A stretch of 63,785 nucleotides of DNA from Parvibaculum sedimenti (GCF_009184905.1 NZ_WESC01000019.1:1-63785); one strand, 5' to 3'. Counted from the first letter of the stretch, positions 1-9,159 are shown. Translations and numbers: made by a program. Notes: generated from the letters alone by a model not told the origin.

Positions 1-82
1 GAGCGACAGCCTCTCGCTTGGCGGCGGGCCCTACCATTTTTTTGCCAGAAGCTCGCGAAGAGCAGACGCATCGAGCAATGAG

Positions 83-105
83 CTGTACTAAAACCCTGTA
101 CTAAA
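83..105. repeat. Short direct repeat CTGTACTAAA x2 next to tRNA-Gln
   Basis: The 10-mer CTGTACTAAA occurs at 83-92 and again at 96-105, about 50 bases beyond the 3' end of the tRNA. The region from 1 to 156 has no convincing gene. Short reading frames run off the left edge, but none resembles a known protein. The repeat may be chance, or a trace of integration near the tRNA; nothing here decides between these. Confidence 0.35.
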
Positions 106-156
106 CTCACTTTGCTACGTGAGTTAAGTTATTGATTTAGCTTATATAAATGAATT

Positions 157-230
157 TGGCTGGGGGACTAGGATTCGAACCTAGACTGGCGGAGTCAGAG
201 TCCGCTGTCCTACCGTTAGACGATCCCCCA
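157..230 (-). tRNA. tRNA-Gln (anticodon CTG), CCA encoded
   Basis: Read on the minus strand, the segment folds as a 74-nt tRNA. The acceptor stem TGGGGGA pairs with TCCCCCA, followed by G and an encoded CCA. The T arm contains GGTTCGAATCC, and the 7-nt anticodon loop CTCTGAC gives anticodon CTG, so the amino acid is glutamine. The 3' end faces the left edge of the window. Just beyond it, at 104-110 and 119-125, an inverted repeat (AACTCAC/GTGAGTT) could be part of a weak terminator. Confidence 0.95.
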
Positions 231-446
231 ACAGGATCAATGACTTGTCGGCAATTTCAGCAATGGGCATAGCGCTTTGCTTGTTTTTGCCGATGTGGAG
301 GCCGGGATATTTGCCCGCGCCGCCCGTCGCGTTTGCGTGGCTTGTCTAATCGAATGCCCGGCCAGATTCAAGCACTTGTGTTCGGGACCAGTCCGATTTT
401 CGGAATGCCTCGCGGGAGCCCGGCAAAGGCCACCCTCAGCCGGACT

Positions 447-480
447 CAAAGGGCGGAGCCCATCGCCGGACTCCGCCCTC
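447..480 (-). terminator. Probable intrinsic terminator of the RND exporter gene
   Basis: An inverted repeat GGGCGGAG (451-458) and CTCCGCCC (471-478) with a 12-nt loop lies just past the stop of the RND gene. On the minus strand it is followed by a short TTT run. The T tract is weak, so the call is moderate. Confidence 0.5.
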
Positions 481-492
481 ATTCCTTTTCCA

Positions 493-2850
493 CTAATGCG
501 CCATGACGCCCTTGTGCCGCTTCTCGGACCAGGTCCTCGGAAGCAGGAGGTCGAGCACCACCACGATGGCGGGAAGCACCGTGACCGCCACGACCATGTT
601 GATCAGAAACATGAAGGTGAGGAGCAGGCCCATATCGGCCTGGAACTTGAGCGGCGAGAAGGCCCATGTGGAGACGCCGATCGCAAGCGTCACGGCCGTG
701 AAGAACGTCGCCATGCCTGTTTCGAGCATGGCGTGCTTGACGCTCTCCGTCGCGTCGCGCTCTGAGGTGAAGTGATACTGGATGCGATTGTAGATGTAGA
801 AGGCGTAGTCGACGCCGATGCCGACCGCCAGCACCATGACCGAAAGCGTGGCCACTGTCAGACCGATCTGCAGCATGTCCATGAACCAGTAACCGAGAAA
901 GGTCGCGAAGGTCAGCGGCAGGCAGCAGGCGATGATCGCGCGCAGATCGCGATAGACGATGGCGACCAGCGCGATGACGACCGCGTAGACCCAGAGCATC
1001 ATCGGCAGTTCCGACCGCGAAACCTCCTCGTTTACGGCCGCCTGAACGCCCATGTTTCCGGCGGCAAGGCGCAGGTTGACGCCCTTCATCCTGTGCTCGC
1101 TGCGATAAGTCTTCACCGCCGCCACCGCCGTTGCGATGGTCGTCGCCCTGGCGTCCTTGAGGAAGATCAGATGCGGCAGAAGCGTGCAGTCCTTGTTCAT
1201 GACCGCCGCGCTACCGGGCAGCACCGCCTCCTCCTGAGCCAGCGCTTCACGCACCTTGGGAATTGTGTGCCACCTGAGATTCCCCTCATTGAAGGGAACA
1301 TTGATCGCGCTGATCGAATAAGGCAGCGAGACGACGAGGTTCACACCCGGGACGTTCTGCATGTACCAGGAAAACTTGTTGAGAAAATTGAGCGTATCGT
1401 AATCGACGCAGGCATCCGCCGGCGTTTCCACGGCCACGGTCAGGATGTTGAGTCCGAGCGAAAATTTCGAGGCGATGTCGCGTGAGTCGATGTTGTAGCG
1501 CGAATCTTCCCGAAGCTCCGGTACGCCTGCGTATAGCGCGCCGACGTGGCGATTGCGGCTTGCATAGATGGAGAGCGTGAAGAGCACCGCCGCGATGCAG
1601 AGTATGATGACCGAATTGCGCGGGCTCGATACGAAATCACCCAATTTGTGCATGACATCCAGACGGACCCTGCGCGCCGCTGCGGCCCGATGCGCAAAGC
1701 CTTCGTCGAAGCGCATATAGGTGACCAGCAACGGCAACATGACGAGGTTCGTCACCATCTTGAAGGCGACGCCGATCGCCGCCGCGATGGCGAGTTCCCG
1801 GATCATCTCAATGGGGATGAGATAGAGCGTGGCGAAACCTATGAAGGTCGTCGTGAGCGCCATGGAGCCCGGCCCCAACAGCGCGACAAAGCTTGCCCGC
1901 GCAGCGTGTTCGCTCGATGCGCCCGCGCTGATCGCGGCGGTGACGCGGTTGATCTGTTGCACACCATGGCTCACGCCGATGGCGAAGACGAGAAAGGGAA
2001 CGAGAATGGCGAGAGGATCGAGCCCGTAGCCCAACAGGTCAAGGGCGGCGAACTGCCAAACAACCGAGGTGAGCGAGGCGAGCAGCGTCGCGCCCGTGAG
2101 CATCCATGATCGTGAATAGAGGTAGAGCGAAAGCGCGGTGAGCAGGAATGCGATAGCGAAGAAGATAAAGACACTTCTCGCGCCGTCCGCCACATCGCCT
2201 ATCGCCTTGGCGAAGCCAATGATGCGGACCGAATATTTGTCGTTCTCGTATTTGTGCCTGATCTGCTTTTCGAGTTTGTCCGCGACATCGAATAGGTCCA
2301 CCTTCTTTCCCGTAGAAGGATCGAAATCCTGCATATCGGCCCAGACCATGGCGCCGGTAAAATCATTTGCGACAACGCGCCCGACGAAGCCGCCACCGAT
2401 CGCCTTGATCTTTATGGCGTCGATATCTTCAGGCGTCATGGCATCCGGCTGAACGCCATTCGGAATGACGTCCTGCGCCGTTGCACCGTCTTCCGTGATC
2501 TCGATGTAATGGACATTCGGCGTCCAGAGAGAGGTCACAGACTCGCGCGCAACGCCGGGCAGATAGAAAATATCGTCGGTGAGGTTCTTGTAGGTCTTGA
2601 AGAAATCCCTGTTCCAGATCGTGCCTGTTCTGGGCTCCAGCACGACGATCAGGCTGTTCGACCCGAAGAGCTGATCGCGGTATTTCTGGAAAGTGTCGAT
2701 ATATTCGTGGCCCATCGGCAGGGCCTTGTCGAAGCCGGTCGACAGCCGCAGATGGGCTGCGAAGTAGAGCGCGAAAACCGTTATTACAGCGAGCAGAATG
2801 AGTATCAGACGGCGCGCACCGAATATAAAATCCTCAAGACGCCTTATCAT
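493..2850 (-). CDS. RND superfamily (MMPL-type) exporter, 785 aa
   Basis: This is an inner-membrane exporter of the RND/MMPL family, whose members move lipids and other hydrophobic molecules using the proton gradient. The protein has the expected two-fold layout: an N-terminal membrane helix (about residues 8-30), a periplasmic loop, a helix bundle near residues 230-400, a second periplasmic loop and a C-terminal bundle. The last bundle carries the motif GIGVDYAFY, typical of the family's proton-relay helix. A longer reading to 2883 is possible, but the ATG at 2850 begins a standard membrane N-terminus. No partner adaptor or outer-membrane factor adjoins it, so it probably works alone, as hopanoid or lipid MMPL proteins do. 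Substrate unknown. Confidence 0.85.
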   Translation of the reverse strand: MIRRLEDFIFGARRLILILLAVITVFALYFAAHLRLSTGFDKALPMGHEYIDTFQKYRDQLFGSNSLIVVLEPRTGTIWNRDFFKTYKNLTDDIFYLPGVARESVTSLWTPNVHYIEITEDGATAQDVIPNGVQPDAMTPEDIDAIKIKAIGGGFVGRVVANDFTGAMVWADMQDFDPSTGKKVDLFDVADKLEKQIRHKYENDKYSVRIIGFAKAIGDVADGARSVFIFFAIAFLLTALSLYLYSRSWMLTGATLLASLTSVVWQFAALDLLGYGLDPLAILVPFLVFAIGVSHGVQQINRVTAAISAGASSEHAARASFVALLGPGSMALTTTFIGFATLYLIPIEMIRELAIAAAIGVAFKMVTNLVMLPLLVTYMRFDEGFAHRAAAARRVRLDVMHKLGDFVSSPRNSVIILCIAAVLFTLSIYASRNRHVGALYAGVPELREDSRYNIDSRDIASKFSLGLNILTVAVETPADACVDYDTLNFLNKFSWYMQNVPGVNLVVSLPYSISAINVPFNEGNLRWHTIPKVREALAQEEAVLPGSAAVMNKDCTLLPHLIFLKDARATTIATAVAAVKTYRSEHRMKGVNLRLAAGNMGVQAAVNEEVSRSELPMMLWVYAVVIALVAIVYRDLRAIIACCLPLTFATFLGYWFMDMLQIGLTVATLSVMVLAVGIGVDYAFYIYNRIQYHFTSERDATESVKHAMLETGMATFFTAVTLAIGVSTWAFSPLKFQADMGLLLTFMFLINMVVAVTVLPAIVVVLDLLLPRTWSEKRHKGVMAH

Positions 2851-3239
2851 GAAGCCCCCCGCTTCCGCGCCGCGCCCGTACATGCGGGAACGGTCACGTT
2901 ATGTGTCCAGACACACGCATGAATTACATATTCTGTATAAAGACAGTATTCACTGGAGACTGGCCACCCGGAATCGACCCGCTGCGGCGAAAGAAATACG
3001 GAGCACCTCCCTCAAAGCACCCCACTTCTGTCTATGCAGAGCAACAAACCCGCCCTGCGTCCAGAAGACACATCTCACCCAAAATTTCTACCATGGATTC
3101 GGACAGCGCACAGCGGCGATTGGCAATAACCAGTGGGCGACTGCACGTCCCGCCATTTCATGGTGAAACGATGGATGTCGCATGATCCGAATGCTGTAAT
3201 ATCCTCCCCGATACCTGATCCGTGAACGAGAGCCCCTTG
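2851..3239. other. Intergenic region between the RND and CYTH genes
   Basis: A 389-base divergent gap that must hold the promoters of both flanking genes. Apart from the palindrome at 2902-2915 and a fairly AT-rich stretch at about 2920-2955, I see no conserved element. Short open frames here have neither a ribosome binding site nor a recognisable product. Confidence 0.5.
2902..2915. promoter_or_regulatory. Perfect 14-bp palindrome upstream of the RND gene
   Basis: TGTGTC-CA-GACACA is a perfect inverted repeat about 52 bases upstream of the RND start. Its size and position fit an operator for a dimeric repressor such as a TetR protein, but no regulator gene adjoins it. Seen directly; the role is inference. 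Confidence 0.3.
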
Positions 3240-3710
3240 ATGCTCATTGAGATCGAACGAAAGTTCCTTGTTGCCGACGACAGTTGGCGGAAGCTCTACA
3301 CGCGGTGCGAAAGACTGAGGGACGGGCTCATTGCGGCGACCGATGGGCTCAAGGTGCGCGTGCGGCTCTATGAAGACCACGCCACGCTCGCCGTGAAGAC
3401 GAAACAGGTGGGATTCACGCGAGCGGAATATGAGTATGAAATACCTATGGATGAGGGGGAGCAGCTCCTCGCGCTCCATTGCGGCATCACGAAGCTCGTC
3501 AAGACGCGCTACTACGTTCCTCACCGCGGCTTCACCTGGGAAGTCGATGTCTATGAGGAGATTCTCGCTGGCATCATCCTCGCCGAAGTGGAGCTCTCGC
3601 GCGCCGACATGGACGTGCCCCTTCCACCCTGGATTGGCCGCGAGGTGACGGGCGAACTCGAGTACAAGAAAATCAACATGCTGAAGACGCGGCTCGCCCG
3701 GTCTGCGTAA
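3240..3710 (+). CDS. CYTH-domain phosphatase/cyclase family protein, 156 aa
   Basis: This is a CYTH (triphosphate tunnel metalloenzyme) protein of the single-domain bacterial type. Most studied members hydrolyse tripolyphosphate or nucleoside triphosphates with divalent metal; class IV adenylate cyclases share the fold. The hallmark ExExK is present as E4, E6 and K8 in IEIERKFLV. Later strands carry KVRVRLY, a WEVDVYEE segment and ILAEVELSRAD, the usual tunnel residues. The length is normal for the family. The ATG at 3240 was chosen over a GTG at 3222 because it gives the standard N-terminus directly before the motif. The gene stands alone, so the in vivo substrate cannot be inferred. Confidence 0.85.
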   Translation: MLIEIERKFLVADDSWRKLYTRCERLRDGLIAATDGLKVRVRLYEDHATLAVKTKQVGFTRAEYEYEIPMDEGEQLLALHCGITKLVKTRYYVPHRGFTWEVDVYEEILAGIILAEVELSRADMDVPLPPWIGREVTGELEYKKINMLKTRLARSA

Positions 3711-3735
3711 ACGCGCCGTCAGAATGAGGCCGCCG

Positions 3736-4827
3736 TCAGACCGCAGCCTCCTCGGTCGCCACGAAACCCTTCCAGTTATTCATGTAGTCGATAAAGACCG
3801 GGCTCAGTCGCTCATCGCGGAGATGCGCCCGCGTCACCGGCAGCGCGATGGAGCGGAAATCGGCATCGGCGGCGACCCTCTTGGGAAAATCGTGATGAAG
3901 AACGGCGCCACGCCCGATCAGCGCGAAGTCCGCGCCATGTTCGAGAACGCGCCGGCAATCCACGCCACTCGTCAGCTTGCCCGCGACGCCGAGCCGCGTC
4001 TCTCCGCGCGGCAGATCGACGAACCAGTCGATCAGCGGCTTGTGAGCGTACTCCGCATCAACCGGCGCCTTGAATACGTCCCAGAGCGACATGTCGAGAT
4101 AGTCGAGTTCACCCGAGGCGAGGAACTGGCGCGCGACCTCCACCTGCTCGGCCATGCGAAGGCCAAAGCGCTCCGGCGAGAGGCGCAGGCCAAGCTGGAA
4201 ATTCGCGCCGGTGCGGGCGCGGATGCCTCTCACGATCTCATGAACGATCCGCGCACGGTTTTCCAGCGAACCACCGAAGCGATCTGTCCGACGATTGAGT
4301 TCCGGGCTGAGGAAGGCGCAGAGAATGTAGCCATGTGCGCCGTGAATCTCGACACCGTCAAAGCCCGCCTTCTCGCATCGGACGGCGGCTACAATGAAAT
4401 CCTCGATCAGCTCTTCGACCTCGCCCGTGGTAAGCGCGCGGGCGCCAGTCTCCGCATCTTCGGAGGGGCCACGCGGCGCCTCGCCGATCAGATCAGCCGG
4501 GCAGCGAATGCCGCCATGGTGAAGCTGCACCGCAGAGAGCGAGCCTTCGGTCTTGATCCTTGCGGCAAGGCGCGAAAGCCCAGGCAGAAGATCGTCGGAA
4601 AAGGCGCCAAGCTGGCCGGGAAATGCCTGCCCCGACTTCTGCACATGGGCCGCGCAGGTCATGACGAGGCCGAAGCCGCCTGTCGCCCTGTAGGTCAGCC
4701 AGTTGAACTCATCATCCGACAGCGTGCCGTCAGCGTGGCTCTGGCAATTGGTGAGCGGCGCCAGCATGAAGCGGTTCTTCATCGGCGCGCCATGGGCAAA
4801 GGAAAGGGGCTCGAAGAGGTCGGTCAT
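3736..4827 (-). CDS. NADH:flavin oxidoreductase, Old Yellow Enzyme family, 363 aa
   Basis: An FMN-dependent TIM-barrel ene-reductase or dehydrogenase. It begins with the family pattern of a short N-terminal strand followed by MKNRFMLAPLTN, which binds FMN. The active-site region is FDGVEIHGAHGYILCAFLSP followed by NRRTDRFGGS, the classic OYE substrate and flavin signature. The C-terminal phosphate-binding part includes ADFALIGRGAVLHHD. The start at 4827 has AGGAA eight bases upstream; a frame extending to 4869 has no such site. These enzymes reduce activated C=C bonds of enones and related compounds; the natural substrate is unknown. It is transcribed alone, divergent from the lipoprotein gene. 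Confidence 0.9.
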   Translation of the reverse strand: MTDLFEPLSFAHGAPMKNRFMLAPLTNCQSHADGTLSDDEFNWLTYRATGGFGLVMTCAAHVQKSGQAFPGQLGAFSDDLLPGLSRLAARIKTEGSLSAVQLHHGGIRCPADLIGEAPRGPSEDAETGARALTTGEVEELIEDFIVAAVRCEKAGFDGVEIHGAHGYILCAFLSPELNRRTDRFGGSLENRARIVHEIVRGIRARTGANFQLGLRLSPERFGLRMAEQVEVARQFLASGELDYLDMSLWDVFKAPVDAEYAHKPLIDWFVDLPRGETRLGVAGKLTSGVDCRRVLEHGADFALIGRGAVLHHDFPKRVAADADFRSIALPVTRAHLRDERLSPVFIDYMNNWKGFVATEEAAV

Positions 4828-5042
4828 CGTCGGCGTTCCTTGAGGCAGTTCAATTCCAATGCCGAACACTTACCACGACGAACGCAGCTCTGGCACCGCC
4901 CCTGGACATCCCAGCAACATTATGGCGAGGAAAGACCGACGGAAACCGCCGTTGATGCCGTGTGAACGAGCGGGCATCTAATGCGCGGCCGCGTCGCAGC
5001 CTCCCGCATCCCTCCATTCCAGCAAGCACCGGAGTTTTCAAC

Positions 5043-5330
5043 TTGTCCCCCCGCCTTCTCCTCACCGCCGCGATCCCCCTCCTTCTCGCGGGGTGCGCCT
5101 CCACGGAAACCGTCATCGCGACCCAGGCCGTGACACTCTCCTGCACCTATGTGAAATCGACCAGCATCGAGGAAGCCGCGGGCGGACTCGAGGTCGAGGT
5201 ACCGACGACGATCACGGTCACGAAGACCGCGACCACTGCGGAAGAAGCCGCCAACGCGATCAAGAAGGAAACCGACGGCAAGCCCTGCACACAGATCGCC
5301 ATCAACACGAACGGCGCCGCGTCTAAGTAA
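5043..5330 (+). CDS. Small predicted lipoprotein, 95 aa
   Basis: The N-terminus is a short lipoprotein signal peptide, basic then hydrophobic, ending in the lipobox LLAGC with Cys18. The mature part is hydrophilic, rich in Thr, Val and Ala, with two further cysteines. I chose the TTG at 5043 because GGAG lies eight bases upstream and the signal peptide then has normal length; an upstream GTG at 4962 would add 27 unlikely residues. I do not recognise a family. The protein is expected to be anchored to the inner or outer membrane. Confidence 0.65.
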   Translation: MSPRLLLTAAIPLLLAGCASTETVIATQAVTLSCTYVKSTSIEEAAGGLEVEVPTTITVTKTATTAEEAANAIKKETDGKPCTQIAINTNGAASK

Positions 5331-5337
5331 TCGAGAT

Positions 5338-5366
5338 GCAGCGGCGCGAACCAATCGTGCCGCTGC
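5338..5366. terminator. Hairpin between convergent genes
   Basis: GCAGCGGC (5338-5345) and GCCGCTGC (5359-5366) form an 8-bp stem in the 39-base gap between the lipoprotein stop and the convergent PhnZ-PhyH fusion stop. There is no T tract, so it is a hairpin that may help end transcription from both sides. Confidence 0.4.
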
Positions 5367-5369
5367 TCC

Positions 5370-6782
5370 TCATCCCGCATGCGCCGTCGGCGTCGAGACG
5401 TGGAATTTCGGATCGTCGAAATGTGCCCGCTTCTCGGCATAATAGCGCGCATACCACTCGCCCTCGCGAGCGGCGTTGAAGGTCAGAAACATGGCGCGGC
5501 GCGACGCGGCGCTGCCATTCGCCCCCGAACGATGCGGCGCGAAGGAATCGAAGATCACCAGATCGCGGCTCGAAGTCTCGACGGAGCGCCATTCAAGCCG
5601 GTCCGCGATCTCCTCCAGAATGTCGCCATTGTGCGCACCGCCCTTGTGGAAGCACAGAAGCGAACGCCCCTCTACGATCGCCTCCACGGCGTCTGACCGG
5701 CGCGGCGCAAAGGCCGCCCAGTTCTCCGCGAATTCGAGGCAGCCGTTTTCGCGCGTCGCCGCATCGACCGAGATCATCGCCGTGACGTTATAGCGCGGAC
5801 CGAAAGCCTGATAGGCGGCAAAGTCCTGATGCGGACCGAAAGCACCGCCACCGGGGTGCTTCTCGTTTTCCTTGTCCTTGAAGGGCAGGAAAGGTTCTCC
5901 CGCCAAGGCCTCGATCATGGGTGCGATCCGCGCCGCCACAAGGGCGCGCAGCTCATGACTATGCCCGATGAGATATTCGAAACGGCAAAGCTGCGTCGGG
6001 TCTGCCACCTCCGGCACCACGATGAGCCCATCAGGCGTCTCCCGCGCGAAATCTGCCGGGCTCCATCCGCTCTCTTGCGCCTTACGCAGCAACGCCGTCG
6101 CCTCCGCACCCATGCTGTGCGACAACTGATCGAAGGCCGCCGCCTCATCCGCCTCGAAGAAATTCCGCAGCACGAGAACACCGTCGCGCCGAAAGGCGTC
6201 TCGCTCGGCGGCACCAATCTGTGCGACCGGCAGATGACGCAGGAAATGCGAGACAGGCGGCGTGACGGCAAGAGGGTCTTTGGCCTCCTCGTCGATCCGG
6301 CGCAGGCACAATGCCTCCTCCGCGAATGCCAGGCCACGAAAGGCTGCCACCTCGTCCTCGCTCATCGGCCCACCCTGCAACTTCAGGCTCAGCACCGAGT
6401 CGGGCGCAAGCTTACCGAAATAATCCGGATCGACGGCGCAGAGATAACGTTTCGCTTCAACATGGAGGCGCACGGGTTCGGAAACAGATTGGGGCAGCCG
6501 CTTCGCCAGCCACTTCGCGCCGAGGATTTCATGCCGGTCGTCGATGCCCTGCTCTGCCGGATTCTCGCCCAGCTTGTGGATCATGTGGCCAACATCGTGG
6601 AGAAGCGCGGCAAGCACCAGCGCGGGTGCCTCTCCCCGCGCCTCGGCCAGCGCCGCGCTCTGCAATGCGTGTTGAAGCTGGCTGATATCTTCGAGCCCGT
6701 AGCGGAGATTGGCGCGCTCCGCATAAATGGCTTCGATTTCGGATTGCAGCCGGGACAAGGCTGTCGATTGGTCTACGGACAT
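5370..6782 (-). CDS. Fusion of PhnZ-like HD oxygenase and PhyH-type dioxygenase, 470 aa
   Basis: Two oxygenase modules lie in one chain. Residues about 1-180 form an HD domain of the phosphonate-degradation (PhnZ) type: Y28, E31, H38, H62-D63 in LLHDVGH, H84, H107 in HVEAKRYL and D164. This is the same set and nearly the same spacing as the metal and lid residues of PhnZ. Residues about 190-465 form a phytanoyl-CoA dioxygenase (PhyH) domain with the iron triad H318, D320 (GPHQD) and H417 (APHRSG), plus arginines at 428-429 suited to 2-oxoglutarate. In known systems PhnY hydroxylates 2-aminoethylphosphonate and PhnZ then splits the C-P bond; here both steps may sit in one protein. No phosphonate transporter is nearby, so the substrate is inferred. 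Start at 6782 has GAGG upstream. Confidence 0.82.
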   Translation of the reverse strand: MSVDQSTALSRLQSEIEAIYAERANLRYGLEDISQLQHALQSAALAEARGEAPALVLAALLHDVGHMIHKLGENPAEQGIDDRHEILGAKWLAKRLPQSVSEPVRLHVEAKRYLCAVDPDYFGKLAPDSVLSLKLQGGPMSEDEVAAFRGLAFAEEALCLRRIDEEAKDPLAVTPPVSHFLRHLPVAQIGAAERDAFRRDGVLVLRNFFEADEAAAFDQLSHSMGAEATALLRKAQESGWSPADFARETPDGLIVVPEVADPTQLCRFEYLIGHSHELRALVAARIAPMIEALAGEPFLPFKDKENEKHPGGGAFGPHQDFAAYQAFGPRYNVTAMISVDAATRENGCLEFAENWAAFAPRRSDAVEAIVEGRSLLCFHKGGAHNGDILEEIADRLEWRSVETSSRDLVIFDSFAPHRSGANGSAASRRAMFLTFNAAREGEWYARYYAEKRAHFDDPKFHVSTPTAHAG

Positions 6783-6903
6783 TCTGTTTCGCCTCACGCG
6801 CTGAACCGACATATGAGGCATCATCGCCCGGCTGGCTCGCCGGGCAATGTGAAACTTTCATTGCGAAATGCCGAATGCCCTCCGCAGAGCGCAGATCCCC
6901 GAA

Positions 6904-9015
6904 CTAGGCGTTCTTCGGGCCCTTGCGCTTGGGCTTGTCGAAACCGCCGCCGGCTTTTCCAGCCGGCTTGCCACCCGGTTTGCCATTAGGCTTTCCGCCG
7001 GGCTTGCCGGGCTTCTTGCCCGCCCAGGCAGGCTTGCCTTTACCACCAGCCTTGGGGCCACCGGCTTTGCCGCCAGGCTTTCCGTCATGCGCCTTTTGCA
7101 CGGGATGCTTGCTCTTGGGCTTGGGCTTGCCTGCATGGTCCGGTTTCGGCGTCCATTCCTTGGGCTCATGGCGCGGACGCTCCGGCGCGACGTCCGCGTA
7201 TTCACGTTCCGGCTTGCGACGTTCCGGCCGCGCTTCCTGTTCCCGGGGCTCCCACTTGGCACGGGGCTCGCGGGTTTCACGCGGCTCGCGGCGCGGACGC
7301 TCGGCTGGTTCGGAATGAGGCGTACTCTCCGGCGCAGGCGCGTCGCCGCGTACACGCTCGATGCGCGCTTCGCCTTTCGGCACGTTACGGATTGATGCCT
7401 CGAACTGATCGGCAACGCTGCCGTCAACTTCGAAGCGTGTCTCCTGGTCGAAAATGTCGATGCTGCCAATCTCGCGGCGCGTGACGCCGCCCTGGCGGCA
7501 GATCATCGGCAGAAGCCAGCGCGGATCGGCATTCTTCTGGCGGCCGACATTGAGCCGGAACCAGACACCGTTCGAGAGGCCCGAAACGCCCGTCTTCCGG
7601 CGCGGGGCGGCTGCGCGGGGCTCGCGTTCATTGCCACGCTCGCGGTCGCGGCGCGACTTCGGCCCGCGCTCCTCGCCCGTCTCGCGCAGCGGACCGGCAT
7701 CGAGCACTTCTTCCGGCGCGGGAAGCTGCGAACGATAGATACGCGCCAGAGCGACGGCGATCTCTTCCGCCGAACGCGCCGCAAGCAGCGCCTTCGCCAT
7801 GGTCAGATCGTCCTCGTCCGCAGCATAGGTGAAGATGTCGCTTTCGAGGAGGCGTTCCTGATCGAGCGTCTTGATGTCGTCGACGGAAGGCGGCGCGACC
7901 CATTCAGGGCGGATGCGCGCATTGTTGAGCAATTGCTCGGCTTTGCGGCGGCGAGACTGCGGAACGAGCAAAACGCTGACGCCCTTGCGGCCGGCGCGGC
8001 CCGTGCGGCCGCTGCGGTGCTGAAGCACTTCCGCGTCATGCGGCAGATCGGCATGAATGACGAGACCGAGGTTCGGAAGGTCGATGCCGCGCGCCGCGAC
8101 GTCGGTTGCCACGCAAACCCGGGCGCGCCCATCACGCAAGGCTTGCAGCGCATGATTGCGTTCGCCCTGGCTCAACTCGCCTGAAAGCGAGACAACCGAA
8201 AAGCCGCGCTCCGAAAGGATCGCCTGCAAATGCCGCACGGCTTCGCGCGTGTTGCAGAAGACAATCGCTGTCGGCGCTTCGGCATAACGAAGCACGTTGA
8301 CGACCGTGTGGCCAATCTCGTTTGCCGCGATGCGGATCGCGCGATAGGTAATGTCCGCGTGGCCGCGCTCGCCGCCCGCCGCCTGAATACGCAGCGCATC
8401 GCGCTGGTAGGTCTTCGCAAGCGTTACGATTTCCTTCGGTAGCGTCGCGGAGAAGAGCAGCGTACGGCGCTCCTTCGGCGTTGCTTCCAGAATAAATTCG
8501 AGATCTTCGCGGAAGCCAAGGTCGAGCATCTCGTCGGCTTCGTCGAGAACCACAGCCTTCAGCCCTGCGATCTTCAGACGGCCGCGTTCCAGATGATCGC
8601 GCAGACGCCCCGGTGTGCCGACGACGATGTGAGCCCCCTGCGCAAGCTGACGCGCCTCGGCGCGCGGATCCATGCCACCGACGCAGGAAACAACGCGCGC
8701 CTTCGTATAGGCATAGAGCCACGCAAGTTCGCGCTGAACCTGCAAGGCAAGCTCGCGGGTCGGCGCGATGATGAGGGCGAGCGGATCACCTGCCTCGCCC
8801 AGAAACTCCGCCTCGCCAAGCAGCGTCTCGCCCATCGCGAGGCCATAGGCAACGGTCTTGCCGGAGCCCGTCTGCGCCGAGACGAGAAGGTCGCGCCCGA
8901 CCGCTTCCGGCTCAAGCACGGCATTCTGCACGGGCGTGGGGTCATTGTAATCGCGTTCCGCCAGCGCTCTCGCGAGCGGCGGGTTTGTCGGTAAAAAAGC
9001 CAAAGCTGAAACCAA
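6904..9015 (-). CDS. DEAD-box RNA helicase with DbpA-type RNA-binding domain and basic tail, 703 aa
   Basis: An ATP-dependent RNA helicase, probably in ribosome assembly or mRNA turnover. The core has the Q motif region (DYNDPTPVQ), Walker A AQTGSGKT (47-54), VLDEADEML, FSATLP, and the second RecA domain with HRSGRTGRAGRKG. After the core, roughly residues 455-530 resemble the DbpA/CsdA RNA-binding domain. From about 540 to the end the chain is low-complexity, rich in R, E, K, P and G, finishing with repeated GKPGG-like units. The start is uncertain: the frame begins with a TTG at 9015, and a TTG at 9003 is an alternative. It stands alone between genes of unrelated function. Confidence 0.9.
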   Translation of the reverse strand: MVSALAFLPTNPPLARALAERDYNDPTPVQNAVLEPEAVGRDLLVSAQTGSGKTVAYGLAMGETLLGEAEFLGEAGDPLALIIAPTRELALQVQRELAWLYAYTKARVVSCVGGMDPRAEARQLAQGAHIVVGTPGRLRDHLERGRLKIAGLKAVVLDEADEMLDLGFREDLEFILEATPKERRTLLFSATLPKEIVTLAKTYQRDALRIQAAGGERGHADITYRAIRIAANEIGHTVVNVLRYAEAPTAIVFCNTREAVRHLQAILSERGFSVVSLSGELSQGERNHALQALRDGRARVCVATDVAARGIDLPNLGLVIHADLPHDAEVLQHRSGRTGRAGRKGVSVLLVPQSRRRKAEQLLNNARIRPEWVAPPSVDDIKTLDQERLLESDIFTYAADEDDLTMAKALLAARSAEEIAVALARIYRSQLPAPEEVLDAGPLRETGEERGPKSRRDRERGNEREPRAAAPRRKTGVSGLSNGVWFRLNVGRQKNADPRWLLPMICRQGGVTRREIGSIDIFDQETRFEVDGSVADQFEASIRNVPKGEARIERVRGDAPAPESTPHSEPAERPRREPRETREPRAKWEPREQEARPERRKPEREYADVAPERPRHEPKEWTPKPDHAGKPKPKSKHPVQKAHDGKPGGKAGGPKAGGKGKPAWAGKKPGKPGGKPNGKPGGKPAGKAGGGFDKPKRKGPKNA

Positions 9016-9159
9016 ATCCTGCTGAGTCCGGCGGACGGCCTTGCCGCGCGCGTCCGGGCCTGTTCATCTGGGAAAGGCGGGTCATAGCACGCAAAAGGCG
9101 AATATGCTAACCGAACCGGCAAACGGGTCCGGTTCGGGACGAAGCGGGAGGATGAGGCC

